In this document: piece after piece, positions 8,661-17,177 of the stretch
How positions within the stretch are numbered: position 1 is the stretch's first letter
Layout of the letters: each line of letters begins with the position of its first letter
Origin: Acidimicrobiia bacterium
GTDB taxonomy: Bacteria; Actinomycetota; Acidimicrobiia; Acidimicrobiales; Bin134
DNA: 64,000 nucleotides
NCBI GenBank assembly: GCA_022826705.1
Contig: JAJDUJ010000007.1
Span: forward strand, 124,001-188,000
Direction: 5' to 3'
Program-made: the position numbers and the translations under genes
The notes under the pieces: generated by a model
The model's database searches: none
Told to the model about the DNA's origin: nothing
What the model saw: the letters and a program-made list of their open reading frames with translations, nothing else

Positions 8661-9380
8661 TCAGTTCGATCCCAGGGTGGGTAGAAGTGGTGCCAACACC
8701 ACTGGATCTTCTGACTCCGCCACACGCCACCATGAGCCGTCGATCATCGCTGTTTTCGACCTGACAGATTCTGCGGGGTAAACACGAATACTGATTGACT
8801 CCCCCTTTTCTGGGATCTCCTTGAGACCTAGCTGACGTGCGATGTCGCGGTGCGCTTCGTACTGGCCGAGGATGATGATGCCCTCTTCTCGAAGTTGGCT
8901 GCGGGCACCGCCGTTGCCGCGGATTCGCTTCATGTAGTCAGCTTGCTGGGCGACGGTGGCGACAACACCACGGCCTATCCGCTGGCCCTGCACGGTGCGG
9001 AAGAGGCGTCGGATCCTCTCGGCACCTGACTTGCCTTCCATGATGTGGTCTACGTCTTTCTCAGGAATCTGGAGCAATATGTTGGGAGGTAAATCACTCC
9101 TTGAAAAGAGCCAGCGAACCAATGACTTGCCATCCTTATTGAGACTGGCCTTTTTGTCTCGATTGCTTCTGGAAGTCAGGTGCTCTTCCCGTGCCCTGAA
9201 AATCCCCATAGACCAGATTGCCTGAAGGTCATCCGCCCAGAGCCCAAGGCACAGCTCATTCTCAGCCTCGTTAGGGATCATCCACCTCCCGAGCTCCTGC
9301 GAGTACTTACAGTCCACGTCTACATCAGCGATCTTGTAGTCGAGTTTTTCTCCGTCAGCGAACTGGAACTCGCGCTGCAT
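8661..9380 (-). CDS. NaeI-type (type IIE) restriction endonuclease, N-terminally truncated
   Basis: The 239-residue product closely resembles NaeI, which I recognise from recall of its sequence: QREFQF, DVDCKYSQ, a central IGRGVVATVAQQADYMKRIR and GGARSQLREEGIIILGQ. NaeI (about 317 residues) has an N-terminal nuclease domain with catalytic Glu70, Asp86, Asp95 and Lys97, and a C-terminal effector-DNA domain. The Asp/Asp/Lys equivalents are here Asp14, Asp23 and Lys25. The Glu70 equivalent is encoded just upstream of the first ATG, in VEIN, and the frame ends at a TGA at 9408-9410. About 60 N-terminal residues are missing and a lipoprotein gene occupies that DNA. The gene is probably inactive. 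Confidence 0.8.
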   Translation of the reverse strand: MQREFQFADGEKLDYKIADVDVDCKYSQELGRWMIPNEAENELCLGLWADDLQAIWSMGIFRAREEHLTSRSNRDKKASLNKDGKSLVRWLFSRSDLPPNILLQIPEKDVDHIMEGKSGAERIRRLFRTVQGQRIGRGVVATVAQQADYMKRIRGNGGARSQLREEGIIILGQYEAHRDIARQLGLKEIPEKGESISIRVYPAESVRSKTAMIDGSWWRVAESEDPVVLAPLLPTLGSN

Positions 9381-9453
9381 GTTGATCTCGACCAGGGTTG
9401 GCGTATCTCAACCGCAGATACTCTCGTCGAATGGACTGGGCAAAATAGGGGCA

Positions 9454-10110
9454 ATGGGATTGCGAGTGGGGGCAGCGACTCTGTGCATTGTGGTCGTGGC
9501 TGCGCTCGTGGTTGCTTGCGGAGGGACCGAGCAGTCAGTGTTGCCGTCGGATGTGGCGCAGCCAACTTCTACGCAGGCTGCCAGCGATCCTGTGCCCGCG
9601 ACACCCCTCCCTACGAGGGCTGCTGCCACTCCCGTGCCCGCGACACCGACTCCAACGACGGTCACGCCGACCCCGCTGGCATCGCCTTCTCCTCTCCCGA
9701 CCGATACGCCAATTGCTTCAACCCCATCGCCTCCGCCAGCAACTCCGACCCCGCCTACGCAACTAGAGGCATTTGTGGGCGGCACCGACGACATCACCTC
9801 TCGGGTGGTGGAGATATTGGGGTCGATCCCGTCGGCTGAGACCATGACCGCCCTCGGTTATCTGGTGGCCAACGCCCTTGTTCCCGATGTAGGGGAAGCG
9901 GCACCGCGGATTTCAGTAGTCGAGGGGCCAATCATCGGCGATCTGGGGGAGATCACTTTAGATGCGGTGGGGTTGATGGATGATTCGATTCTCGGATACC
10001 GGCTGCGTATCTTCGCCCACCTGCCGGAGGCCGAAGGTGGCTTCACCCTGAAGACAGTGGAGCGCACCTTTCTGTGCTCACGCGGGGTAATCGGCGATCT
10101 CTGCCTGTGA
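9454..10110 (+). CDS. Predicted lipoprotein with Pro/Thr-rich linker
   Basis: A 218-residue protein of unknown function. Residues 1-21 form a signal peptide ending in the lipobox VVAC with Cys22. Residues ~30-105 are an Ala/Pro/Thr repeat linker of TPTP and PATP type that would span the cell wall. The C-terminal ~110 residues are a small folded domain starting at LEAFVGGTDDITSRVVEILG and containing one cysteine pair (CSRGVIGDLC) at the end. ATG 9454 is chosen because it begins the signal peptide. An earlier in-frame ATG at 9379 overlaps the NaeI-like gene on the other strand. I do not recognise the C-terminal domain. Confidence 0.75.
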   Translation: MGLRVGAATLCIVVVAALVVACGGTEQSVLPSDVAQPTSTQAASDPVPATPLPTRAAATPVPATPTPTTVTPTPLASPSPLPTDTPIASTPSPPPATPTPPTQLEAFVGGTDDITSRVVEILGSIPSAETMTALGYLVANALVPDVGEAAPRISVVEGPIIGDLGEITLDAVGLMDDSILGYRLRIFAHLPEAEGGFTLKTVERTFLCSRGVIGDLCL

Positions 10111-10123
10111 TCTTGCTACTTAC

Positions 10124-10142
10124 CACTTTTCGGCGAAAAGTG
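10124..10142. terminator. Perfect 8-bp hairpin after the lipoprotein gene
   Basis: CACTTTTC-GGC-GAAAAGTG is a perfect inverted repeat with a 3-base loop, 14 bases after the lipoprotein stop and before the acyl-CoA synthetase start. It is a plausible transcription terminator, although a T-run appears only about 16 bases later. Confidence 0.45.
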
Positions 10143-10197
10143 ATGGGGAGGTGTGCATTTTTCGTCGGGTGGGAAGGGGGTGCGCGAAGCTACGGGG

Positions 10198-11838
10198 ATG
10201 AGCACTTGGGTTGATGTGACCACGTATGGCGATCTGGTGGTGCGGGGGTCGACGCTGTACGGAAGCCAGGACGCGGTGGTTTTCCCGGACACGCGGCACA
10301 GCTTTGCGTCGTTGGAGGACGCGGCCCGGCGGTCGGCCCGGTCGCTGTTGGGGCTGGGGGTTCGGCCCCAAGACCGGGTGGGGATCCTCATGCCCAACTG
10401 CATGGACTTCATCGAGGTGATGTTCGGCGCCTCTCTCATCGGCGCCGTCCCGGTTCCCATCAACGCCCGTTTCAAGGGGCGAGAGCTGGCCTATGTCACC
10501 GAGAACGCCGATCTGAAGGTGCTGGTGACCAGCGACATCATCGACCAGTTCACCGACTATGTGGTGATCCTCCACGACTGCCTGCCCGGCTTGGCCGAGG
10601 CGCCCGACCCCGCCAATCTCGAACTCGACGTCACTCCCGAGCTCAAGGCAGTGGTGCTGTTGGGCAGCACCTCCCCCGCCGGGATGGTGGACCGAGGCGC
10701 ATTCGAGGCACTCGCCGAGCAGGCCACCGACGATGAGGTAGAACTCCTCCGCAGCCAGGTGGCTATTCGGGACGAAGCTCTGATGATCTACACCTCGGGC
10801 ACGACCGCCGAGCCCAAGGGCTGCCCTCTGAACCACGAGTCGCTGGTGCGCACCGCGGTCACCGCCTGTCGGACCCGGTTCGAGCTGACCGACACCGACG
10901 TGTTCTGGGATCCGCTGCCCTTGTTCCACATGAGCTCGATCCTGCCGCTCATCGGCTGCCTCGACGCCGGATCGTCCTATGTCACCATCACCCACTTCGA
11001 CCCGGCTCAAGCCATCGCCCAGATGCGCGACGAGAAGGCCACCGTGTGCTTCTCCACCTTCCCGCCGGTCACCCAGGCCATGATCAACCACCCCGACTGG
11101 GACTCCGACGAGTTCCAGCGCATCCGGTTGGTGAACAACGTGGCGCCCCCCGACGCCCTGCGGGCCATCCACGCCCTACTCCCCTGGGCCCGCCACATGA
11201 ACGCCTACGGTCTCACCGAGTGCGGCGGCGTGGTGGCCTTTTCCGGCCCCGAAGACCCACCGGAAACCTGGGCGGTGTCATCGGGCCGCCCGTTCCGGGG
11301 CATCGAGGTCAAGATCAAGGACCTCGAGACCCGAGAAACGCTCACCGAGCCCCACCAAGCAGGCCAGATCTGGGTGCGGGGCTACAACGTGTTCGAGGGA
11401 TACCACAAAGACCCGGAGAAGAACGCTGAGTGCTTTGACGACGAGGGCTGGTTCTTCACCGGGGATATCGGCTCGCTCGACCCCGACGGGCGCATCAGCT
11501 ATCTAGGCCGCACCAAGGACATGCTCAAGGTGGGCGGCGAGAACGTGGCCGCGGTGGAGATCGAGAGCTACCTCCAAACCCATCCAGCGGTGGCCATCGC
11601 CCAAGTGGTGCCCCTGCCCGACGAGAAGTACTCCGAGATACCCGCCGCCTTCGTCGAGCTCAAGCCCGGGGCGGAGGCCACCGAGGACGAGCTGATCGAG
11701 TTCTGCCGAGGCCAGATCGCCAGCTTCAAAATCCCCCGCCACGTGCAGTTCGTCGCCCCCAACGAGTGGCCCATGTCCGCCACCAAAATCCAAAAATTCC
11801 GCCTCGCCGAAAAGCTCCAAGCCGAACTGGGGCTCTGA
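10198..11838 (+). CDS. Acyl-CoA synthetase (AMP-binding, ANL superfamily)
   Basis: A 546-residue adenylate-forming ligase that activates a carboxylic acid to its CoA thioester through an acyl-AMP. The phosphate-binding loop YTSGTTAEPKG starts near residue 198. The A5 motif is YGLTECGG, the A7-A8 region GWFFTGDIGSLDPDG and GRTKDMLKVGGENV, and the catalytic-lysine end is SATKIQKFRL. The proline usual in the loop (TTGxPKG) is replaced by TTAEPKG, a mild deviation. ATG 10198 is used because family homology begins there. The family covers medium and long-chain fatty, aromatic and steroid acids; no substrate can be assigned. Confidence 0.9.
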   Translation: MSTWVDVTTYGDLVVRGSTLYGSQDAVVFPDTRHSFASLEDAARRSARSLLGLGVRPQDRVGILMPNCMDFIEVMFGASLIGAVPVPINARFKGRELAYVTENADLKVLVTSDIIDQFTDYVVILHDCLPGLAEAPDPANLELDVTPELKAVVLLGSTSPAGMVDRGAFEALAEQATDDEVELLRSQVAIRDEALMIYTSGTTAEPKGCPLNHESLVRTAVTACRTRFELTDTDVFWDPLPLFHMSSILPLIGCLDAGSSYVTITHFDPAQAIAQMRDEKATVCFSTFPPVTQAMINHPDWDSDEFQRIRLVNNVAPPDALRAIHALLPWARHMNAYGLTECGGVVAFSGPEDPPETWAVSSGRPFRGIEVKIKDLETRETLTEPHQAGQIWVRGYNVFEGYHKDPEKNAECFDDEGWFFTGDIGSLDPDGRISYLGRTKDMLKVGGENVAAVEIESYLQTHPAVAIAQVVPLPDEKYSEIPAAFVELKPGAEATEDELIEFCRGQIASFKIPRHVQFVAPNEWPMSATKIQKFRLAEKLQAELGL

Positions 11839-11865
11839 ACATTTGCCCGACGGCGGAAAAACCTA

Positions 11866-11956
11866 GGTGGGCGGGGGGTGGCCCGGCTCAGGGCGCCCGC
11901 CGCCCGGAGTTCATCGAGGACGGCGGGCTGGGCCGGGACAGGACCCGCCGCCCACC
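11866..11956. terminator. GC-rich inverted-repeat region between convergent genes
   Basis: GGTGGGCGG (11866-11874) and CCGCCCACC (11948-11956) are perfect complements flanking 73 very GC-rich bases that can themselves fold. The block fills the gap between the convergent synthetase (+) and VOC (-) genes, so a two-way terminator is plausible. Such arms can also occur by chance in sequence this GC-rich. Confidence 0.3.
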
Positions 11957-11963
11957 GGGGGAT

Positions 11964-12548
11964 CTACTCGCTATAGCCGTCGGGCAGTTGGTCGATGTGC
12001 CAGATTTGGCTCCTCCACCAGCGCCACTTGCCGGCAATCACATCCTCGACCGTGCAGTGCGGGTGGGGCTCCAGCCAGTCGATGGTCGAGTCCACGATCT
12101 GGAACAGGCAACCGTGCCCTGACCGGGGCCGCACATAGGTCTCCCGCCAGTGCGGCTCACCTAGTTCTGTGTCCACCACCTCATAGCCAGCGGCCTCCAA
12201 GTCTTCGATGGTGGCTTCCACATCGTCCACGAAGATGGTCACGTGGTGGAAACCCTCTCCGTGCTTCTCGATAAAGCGATGTAGATAGCTCTGCTCGTTC
12301 AGCGGCTCCAGCAGCTCCACCTTCACGGTGTCGGGCAGCTTGAACATGGCGGTACGGATGTCCAGCGGTATGTCGTCGCCCCCCATCACGAACTGCCCGC
12401 CGAACACATCCCGAAACAGCGGCACCGCGGCCTCAATGGAGCGCACCGCGATCCCGATGTGGTCCCACCGCTGAATGCGAGGCGACACGGCCGGATTGGC
12501 CTCCAAACCGGCCGGATACCCGGCCTCGCCCATCGTTCTCCAGCCCAT
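11964..12548 (-). CDS. VOC / glyoxalase-fold protein, methylmalonyl-CoA epimerase-like
   Basis: A 194-residue protein with two beta-alpha-beta-beta-beta modules of the vicinal-oxygen-chelate fold. Likely metal ligands are His30 (WDHIGIAV), Glu78 (VELLEP) and His101 or His102 (FHHVTIFV). The fourth position reads GCLFQIVD, with Gln150 where epimerases often have Glu. The family includes epimerases, dioxygenases and lyases acting on CoA esters or diols. GGAAGGGG lies six bases before the ATG. It is divergent from the class II aldolase gene at 12613, with which it may share a promoter region. Confidence 0.8.
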   Translation of the reverse strand: MGWRTMGEAGYPAGLEANPAVSPRIQRWDHIGIAVRSIEAAVPLFRDVFGGQFVMGGDDIPLDIRTAMFKLPDTVKVELLEPLNEQSYLHRFIEKHGEGFHHVTIFVDDVEATIEDLEAAGYEVVDTELGEPHWRETYVRPRSGHGCLFQIVDSTIDWLEPHPHCTVEDVIAGKWRWWRSQIWHIDQLPDGYSE

Positions 12549-12612
12549 AGCTCGCCCCTTCCGGTGCTCTCACATTCTTTGGGAAGCTTCCAAGTGTGCT
12601 ATCTAGCAGGGA

Positions 12613-13395
12613 ATGGGCAAGCTAGACGAAGCCATCGCCGGACAAAGCGGATTTCCCCGGGTGATGCCCGGACTCGAACAACCGCTCACTGTGCCCCAGA
12701 AGATCGCCTGCGCCGCTCGCATCCTCGACGCCGAGGGATACGCACTGGATGTGGCCGGTCACATCACCGTGGTGCGAGACGACGCCGACGACGGCTCCAT
12801 GTGGTGTACCCCCTATGGGCTGTGGTGGAACGAGATCACCGCTTCCGACATCTTGATGATCAACGCCGATGGCGAAGTGCTGGAGGGCCGCTGGGACATA
12901 ACCCCGGCCGTGTTCATCCACACCGAGATGCACCGGGCCCGCCCCGACGCCCGGGTGGTGATCCACAACCACCCCTACTACGGCAGCCTCCTTTCCACCA
13001 TGCACAAACTGCCGGAGATCACCGACCAGCAGGCCTGCATGTTCGACGGCGACATCGCTCTGTTCGGCACCTACACCGGAGGGGTTGACAACGCCGCCGG
13101 AGGCCAAGAGATGGCCGACGCAGTGGGCAGCGCCACCGCGGTGATCCTGGCCAACCACGGGGTGCTCATCGCCGGCGAGACCACCGAGCAGGCCGTCTAC
13201 CGGGCCTCCAACTTCGAGCGGGTGTGCCGCCTCAACTACGACGCCATGCAGGCCGGTCAAACCCCGGTGCCGGTGCCCCCCGAACAGCGCCCCACCTTGA
13301 AGGCCGCGGTCAACAGCCACCACATGACGGTGCGGTACTACTGGGAGGGCGCGGTGCGGCAGTTGCTGCGCGAGGCCCCCGAAGTGCTGAACTGA
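12613..13395 (+). CDS. Class II aldolase/adducin family protein
   Basis: A 260-residue protein of the zinc-dependent class II aldolase/adducin fold. The zinc ligands are visible: His118 and His120 (VIHNHPYYG) and His182 (ILANHGVL), with catalytic Glu105 in FIHTEMHRAR. Members cleave or form C-C bonds in sugar phosphates or hydroxy-keto acids, or act as decarboxylases. Its place between a VOC protein and an acyl-CoA synthetase, 11 bases from the latter, suggests retro-aldol cleavage of a catabolic intermediate whose acid product is then activated to CoA. The family is secure; that role is inference. Confidence 0.87.
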   Translation: MGKLDEAIAGQSGFPRVMPGLEQPLTVPQKIACAARILDAEGYALDVAGHITVVRDDADDGSMWCTPYGLWWNEITASDILMINADGEVLEGRWDITPAVFIHTEMHRARPDARVVIHNHPYYGSLLSTMHKLPEITDQQACMFDGDIALFGTYTGGVDNAAGGQEMADAVGSATAVILANHGVLIAGETTEQAVYRASNFERVCRLNYDAMQAGQTPVPVPPEQRPTLKAAVNSHHMTVRYYWEGAVRQLLREAPEVLN

Positions 13396-13406
13396 CGGGA
13401 CCAGCC

Positions 13407-15020
13407 ATGAGCTCGAACTCCAGCACCGCCATACCGCGCACCATCGGAGCGTGGATCCGCCACAAGGCCGAAGCCAACGGCGACCGGCTGGCCCTCACCG
13501 TGGAGGGTAGGGACAAGACCTACACCGGGGTCGATCTGGACTCCGACCGACTGGCCGCCGGTTTGGCCTCGCTCGGTCTGGGCCAGGGCGACCGATCCTG
13601 TCTGATGATGCAGAACTCGCTGGAGTGCATCGACGCCTGGTTCGCCATGAACAAGGCGGGGGTGGTGGAGGTGCCCATCAACCAGGCCTACCGGGGTCAC
13701 CTGCTTGAGTACCTGATCAGCCAGTCACGCTCTTCGGCGGTGGTGTGCGATGCCGACTACCTCGACCGCATCGCCGAGGCCGCCTCGAGCCTGCCGGGCC
13801 TCGAGCACGTGGTGGTAAACCGGGCCGAGGGAACCGAAGACACCGGCACCCCCGATTTCCCCAGCCATGTCACCGTCCACGAACTGGCCGACTTGTACCT
13901 CGACTCCCCCGCTCCCGAGCCCGATGTGGACTACCGGGACACCGCGGTGATCCTTTACACCTCGGGCACCACCGGCCCGTCCAAAGGCGTGATGCTGTGC
14001 CACGAAGCCAACCTCAACCTGGCCCGCCACACTGTCGATCTGGTGGGCTATGACGCCGACGACGTGCTCTACACCGCCTTCCCCCTGTTCCACATCAACG
14101 CCAAGTACACCAGCGTGATGTGCGCCATGGAGGCCGACGCCCGGCTCGTCATGGACCGGCGGTTCTCAGCCAGCCGGTTCTGGGACCGCTGCCGGGCCGA
14201 CGGGATCACCGCCTTCAACTACCAAGGCGGCCTGATCATGATGCTGTGGAAGCAGCCCGAGCGGCCCGACGACGCCGACAACCCGGTGCGCAACGGATTC
14301 GGCGCCCCCTGCCCAATCGAGATCTGGGAGCCGTTCGAGGAGCGCTTCGGCGTGCACCTAAGCGAGGTGTACGGCATGACCGAGGTGGCCATCACCACCG
14401 AGAACCGCCGGGGTATGCGCAAGATCGGCACCGCTGGTCGGGAGTCGGCGCTGTACCACGTGCAGGTAGTAGATCCCGAAGATCGACCGGTACCCCCCAA
14501 CACCGCGGGCGAGATCGTGGTGAGGCCTAAGAAGCCCCACATCATGATCGACAGCTACTTCGACATGCCCGACGTGACGGTAGAGACTTTCCGCAATCTG
14601 TGGTTCCACACCGGGGATCGGGGCCGCCTCGACGAGGACGGCTACCTCACCTTCATCGACCGCATGAAGGACTGCGTACGCCGCCGAGGCGAGAACATCT
14701 CCTCCTACGAGGTGGAGGCGGTGATCAACACCTGCGACGCGGTATTGGAGTCAGCGGTAATCGGCGTGCCCTCTGAGCTGGGCGAGGAAGAGGTGATGGC
14801 CGTGGTGGTGCTCAAGCCCGACCACCAATTGGCCGAGACCGAACTGCTGGACTTCTGCGTCCCCCGCATGGCCCACTTCGCCGTCCCCCGCTATGTGCGC
14901 TGGTGTGACGACCTGCCCAAGACTCCCTCCGAGCGGGTGCAGAAGTTCAAGCTCCGTGAAGAGGGCATCACTCCCGACACCTGGGACCGCGACGACGCGG
15001 GCTACGTCGTCCCCCGCTAG
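13407..15020 (+). CDS. Acyl-CoA synthetase (AMP-binding)
   Basis: A 537-residue ANL ligase. It has the loop ILYTSGTTGPSKGVML, the PLFHINAKY region, A5 motif VYGMTEVAITTE, A7-A8 WFHTGDRGRLDEDG with DRMKDCVRRRGENISS, and the C-terminal PSERVQKFKL with the catalytic lysine. The overall pattern is that of the crotonobetaine/carnitine-CoA ligase-like branch (CaiC-like), whose members use short polar or cyclic acids. ATG 13407 lies 11 bases after the aldolase stop, so the two are probably one transcript. Its stop overlaps that of the convergent P450 gene by four bases (CTAG). Confidence 0.9.
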   Translation: MSSNSSTAIPRTIGAWIRHKAEANGDRLALTVEGRDKTYTGVDLDSDRLAAGLASLGLGQGDRSCLMMQNSLECIDAWFAMNKAGVVEVPINQAYRGHLLEYLISQSRSSAVVCDADYLDRIAEAASSLPGLEHVVVNRAEGTEDTGTPDFPSHVTVHELADLYLDSPAPEPDVDYRDTAVILYTSGTTGPSKGVMLCHEANLNLARHTVDLVGYDADDVLYTAFPLFHINAKYTSVMCAMEADARLVMDRRFSASRFWDRCRADGITAFNYQGGLIMMLWKQPERPDDADNPVRNGFGAPCPIEIWEPFEERFGVHLSEVYGMTEVAITTENRRGMRKIGTAGRESALYHVQVVDPEDRPVPPNTAGEIVVRPKKPHIMIDSYFDMPDVTVETFRNLWFHTGDRGRLDEDGYLTFIDRMKDCVRRRGENISSYEVEAVINTCDAVLESAVIGVPSELGEEEVMAVVVLKPDHQLAETELLDFCVPRMAHFAVPRYVRWCDDLPKTPSERVQKFKLREEGITPDTWDRDDAGYVVPR

Positions 15021-16240
15021 CCAGCCACAAAATCCGGATTCGGCGTAAACGTCAGCGGCAGCGAGGTCAAGCCCCGGGTATAGACCCCGGTCTCCACCTG
15101 CTCGTAGCCATCGGCGTAGGCAATGTCGTCCATGGCATCGAGCAGGGCGTCCATGGCCACGGTCAACTCGGCCCGGGCCAGCATTGATCCCACGCAGAAG
15201 TGGCGGCCCAAGGCAAACGCGGTGTGGTCGGCGGCGGCGGAGAAGGCCTTTTCGAACTCCATGTCGGTGCGGTGGATGTTGAACCGGTCGGGCTCGTCGA
15301 ATGCCTCCGGATCGCGGTTGGCTGCACCCAGCAGCAGCTCGAGGGTGTGGCCCGCTTCCACCGCGCCGCCGGAAAACTCAACTTCCTCGTCGGTGTGGCG
15401 CATGATCATCTGCACCGGACCGGTGAACCGCAGCGTCTCGGCGAAGGCTGGGCCGATGAGCTGGCGGTCGGCTCGCACCTCGGCCATCTGCTCAGGGTTG
15501 TCCAGCAGGTTTCGCATGGTGAGGGTGATGGCCTTCTCGGTGGTCTCTCCCCCGGCGGTCAGCAACAGGCTGCAAAAGCCTCGTATGTCGTCGTCGCTCA
15601 TCTGCACGCCGTCGAACTCCTTGGTCACCATGGCGGTGAGCAGGTCGTCGCCGGGGTTGGCCCGCCGCTCGGCGATCTTGGGCATGAGGTACTCCCCCAT
15701 CTCCGCCCGAGCAGCCATGCCCCGTCGGTTCTTCTCCTCGTCGCCGGTGATATTGGAAACGAAGTCCATGATCATCGTGTACCACTCGTAGAACTGGGGC
15801 ACGTCCTCCATAGGGAGGTCGAGGAGCTGCACGATCACCCCGATCGGGTAGTAGGTGCTGAACCGTTTGCACAGGTCCACCTCGCCGTCGGCCAAGAACT
15901 CGCCGATCTGCTGGCGGGCCGCCTTGGTGATGGCCGGTACGATGCTCTGCTCCAGATAGCTGCCCCGGAAGATCGGGTTGACGATGCCCCGGTAGGAGGA
16001 ATGCTCCTTGCCCTCCATCTGCAAGATGGTGCGCCCGTGAACCGGCTCGGTCTGCCATTCGTAGTTGCGACTGGAGATCTGGGGGTTGCGGAACGCCCCG
16101 GCCACATCCTCGTAGCGGCTGATCACGTAGGCCTGGGTGCCCTCGTGCCACATCACCGGGTACTCGTCGCGTAGCACCTCGTAGAAGGGGTAGGGGTTGG
16201 CGTCGTACTCGGGCGAGAGGATGTCTGGGGCTTCGGTCAT
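15017..16240 (-). CDS. Cytochrome P450
   Basis: A 407-residue soluble bacterial P450. The heme-binding loop FALGRHFCVG has the thiolate ligand at Cys349. The I-helix oxygen-activation motif AGGETT is at 229-234 and the K-helix ExxR is ETLR at 268-271. It needs a ferredoxin and reductase, which are not encoded in this window. It is clearly a paralogue of the P450 at 33706-34914: both share YEW, EP.HG, FRG and FVSNI landmarks and AGGETT. Actinobacterial enzymes of this type often hydroxylate terpenoids or steroids. The ATG sits seven bases after a TACTAT hexamer, so the mRNA is probably leaderless. Confidence 0.93.
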   Translation of the reverse strand: MTEAPDILSPEYDANPYPFYEVLRDEYPVMWHEGTQAYVISRYEDVAGAFRNPQISSRNYEWQTEPVHGRTILQMEGKEHSSYRGIVNPIFRGSYLEQSIVPAITKAARQQIGEFLADGEVDLCKRFSTYYPIGVIVQLLDLPMEDVPQFYEWYTMIMDFVSNITGDEEKNRRGMAARAEMGEYLMPKIAERRANPGDDLLTAMVTKEFDGVQMSDDDIRGFCSLLLTAGGETTEKAITLTMRNLLDNPEQMAEVRADRQLIGPAFAETLRFTGPVQMIMRHTDEEVEFSGGAVEAGHTLELLLGAANRDPEAFDEPDRFNIHRTDMEFEKAFSAAADHTAFALGRHFCVGSMLARAELTVAMDALLDAMDDIAYADGYEQVETGVYTRGLTSLPLTFTPNPDFVAG

Positions 16241-16242
16241 GG

Positions 16243-16257
16243 GCCGTATAGTACGGC
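16243..16257. promoter_or_regulatory. Palindromic -10 element shared by divergent genes
   Basis: GCCGTATAGTACGGC is a perfect 6-bp inverted repeat around TAG. Read on the plus strand it contains TATAGT, which would serve the CoA-transferase gene at 16308. On the minus strand it contains TACTAT, whose last base is seven bases from the P450 ATG. A symmetrical -10 can fire in both directions; the same palindrome could instead be a repressor site. Confidence 0.45.
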
Positions 16258-16307
16258 GGGCTGCAAGAACTTCAAGAATGGCCAGTCAGGGGGAAGCGGA
16301 ATATCTC

Positions 16308-17177
16308 ATGAGCAAAGTCACGACACTGGAAGAGGCGGCGGCGTCGATCCCCGACGGTTCCACCGTGGCCATCGGCGGCCTGTCGATGAACAGCGCCCCC
16401 ATGGCCTTGGTGCGCGAGCTGGTGCGCCAGCAGAAGAAAGACCTCGACTTGGTGGCCATCGTGTCCGGCATGGCGGTGGATTGGCTGGTGGCTGGCGGCT
16501 GCGTGCGCCGGGTGCTCGCCGGGCTGGTCAGCTTCGAGGGCCTGGGCCTGGCCCCCAACTTCCGAGCGGCGGTGCAGTCGGGGCAGGTGGCCATTGAGGA
16601 GTACAGCGAGCATCTGTTGATCTGCCGACTCCAGGCCCAGAGCTACAACCTGCCGTTCATGCCCACCAAGGCCGGACTGGGCACCGACGTGCTCGGCCTG
16701 CACGCCGAAAGCGGTGCCGTGCGGGAGGAGAAAGACGGCCCCACCGGCGAGCACTACGTGGCCTGCACTCGCCTTCCGGTGGATGTGGCCCTGGTCCACG
16801 CCCACGAGGCCGACGAGCGGGGCAACACCAGGGTAAATCCCAAGTTGGTGTGGATGGACAACGAGATCGTGAACGCGGCCACCCGCACGGTGGCCTCGGT
16901 AGAGCGAGTGGTGGACAACGCGGCCTTCACGGCCGAGCCGGAGCGCACGACGTACCCAAGGTTCATGATCGACACGGTGGCCCCGGCCCCGATGGGCGCC
17001 TACCCCTGCTCGAGCTTCCCCGACTACGGCCATGACTCCGGATTCTTCACGGAATACTCCCAGGCGGCCCGAGATCGGGAGACGTTCACCCAGTTCTTCC
17101 AGGAACGAGTGGTGGGGCCGGAGACCTGGGAAGACTTCCTGGCCGTCAACAGCGTGGCAACAGGAGCCTCGGCATGA
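16308..17177 (+). CDS. CoA-transferase family alpha subunit, IpdA-like
   Basis: A 289-residue class I CoA-transferase-fold protein. It parallels mycobacterial IpdA: an early glycine-rich segment (STVAIGGLSMNS, in the position of MTIGIAGWG), LVSFEGLGLAPNF, LQAQSYNLPFMPTKAGLGTD, the central VALVHAHEADERGNT and the late SFPDYGHDSGF. In Mycobacterium tuberculosis IpdAB hydrolyses a ring-opened cholesterol intermediate bound to CoA. ATG 16308 is preferred; an in-frame ATG at 16278 is the alternative. It overlaps the beta subunit by ATGA. Membership in the IpdA/GctA family is strong; the exact reaction is inferred. Confidence 0.82.
   Translation: MSKVTTLEEAAASIPDGSTVAIGGLSMNSAPMALVRELVRQQKKDLDLVAIVSGMAVDWLVAGGCVRRVLAGLVSFEGLGLAPNFRAAVQSGQVAIEEYSEHLLICRLQAQSYNLPFMPTKAGLGTDVLGLHAESGAVREEKDGPTGEHYVACTRLPVDVALVHAHEADERGNTRVNPKLVWMDNEIVNAATRTVASVERVVDNAAFTAEPERTTYPRFMIDTVAPAPMGAYPCSSFPDYGHDSGFFTEYSQAARDRETFTQFFQERVVGPETWEDFLAVNSVATGASA

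Noticed and set aside
9408..9845. Minus-strand ORF upstream of the NaeI-like gene, considered as its missing N-terminus
   Set aside because: Its Val/Gly/Ala-rich product is the mirror of the Pro/Thr linker of the plus-strand lipoprotein and shows none of the NaeI N-terminal residues.
10120..11172. 350-codon minus-strand ORF
   Set aside because: It is the complement of the acyl-CoA synthetase at 10198 with low-complexity His/Gly/Val content.
12582..12591. GGAAGCTTCC palindrome in the VOC/aldolase divergent gap as an operator
   Set aside because: A single 10-base palindrome without a second copy or matching promoter is weak evidence in a 64-kb window.
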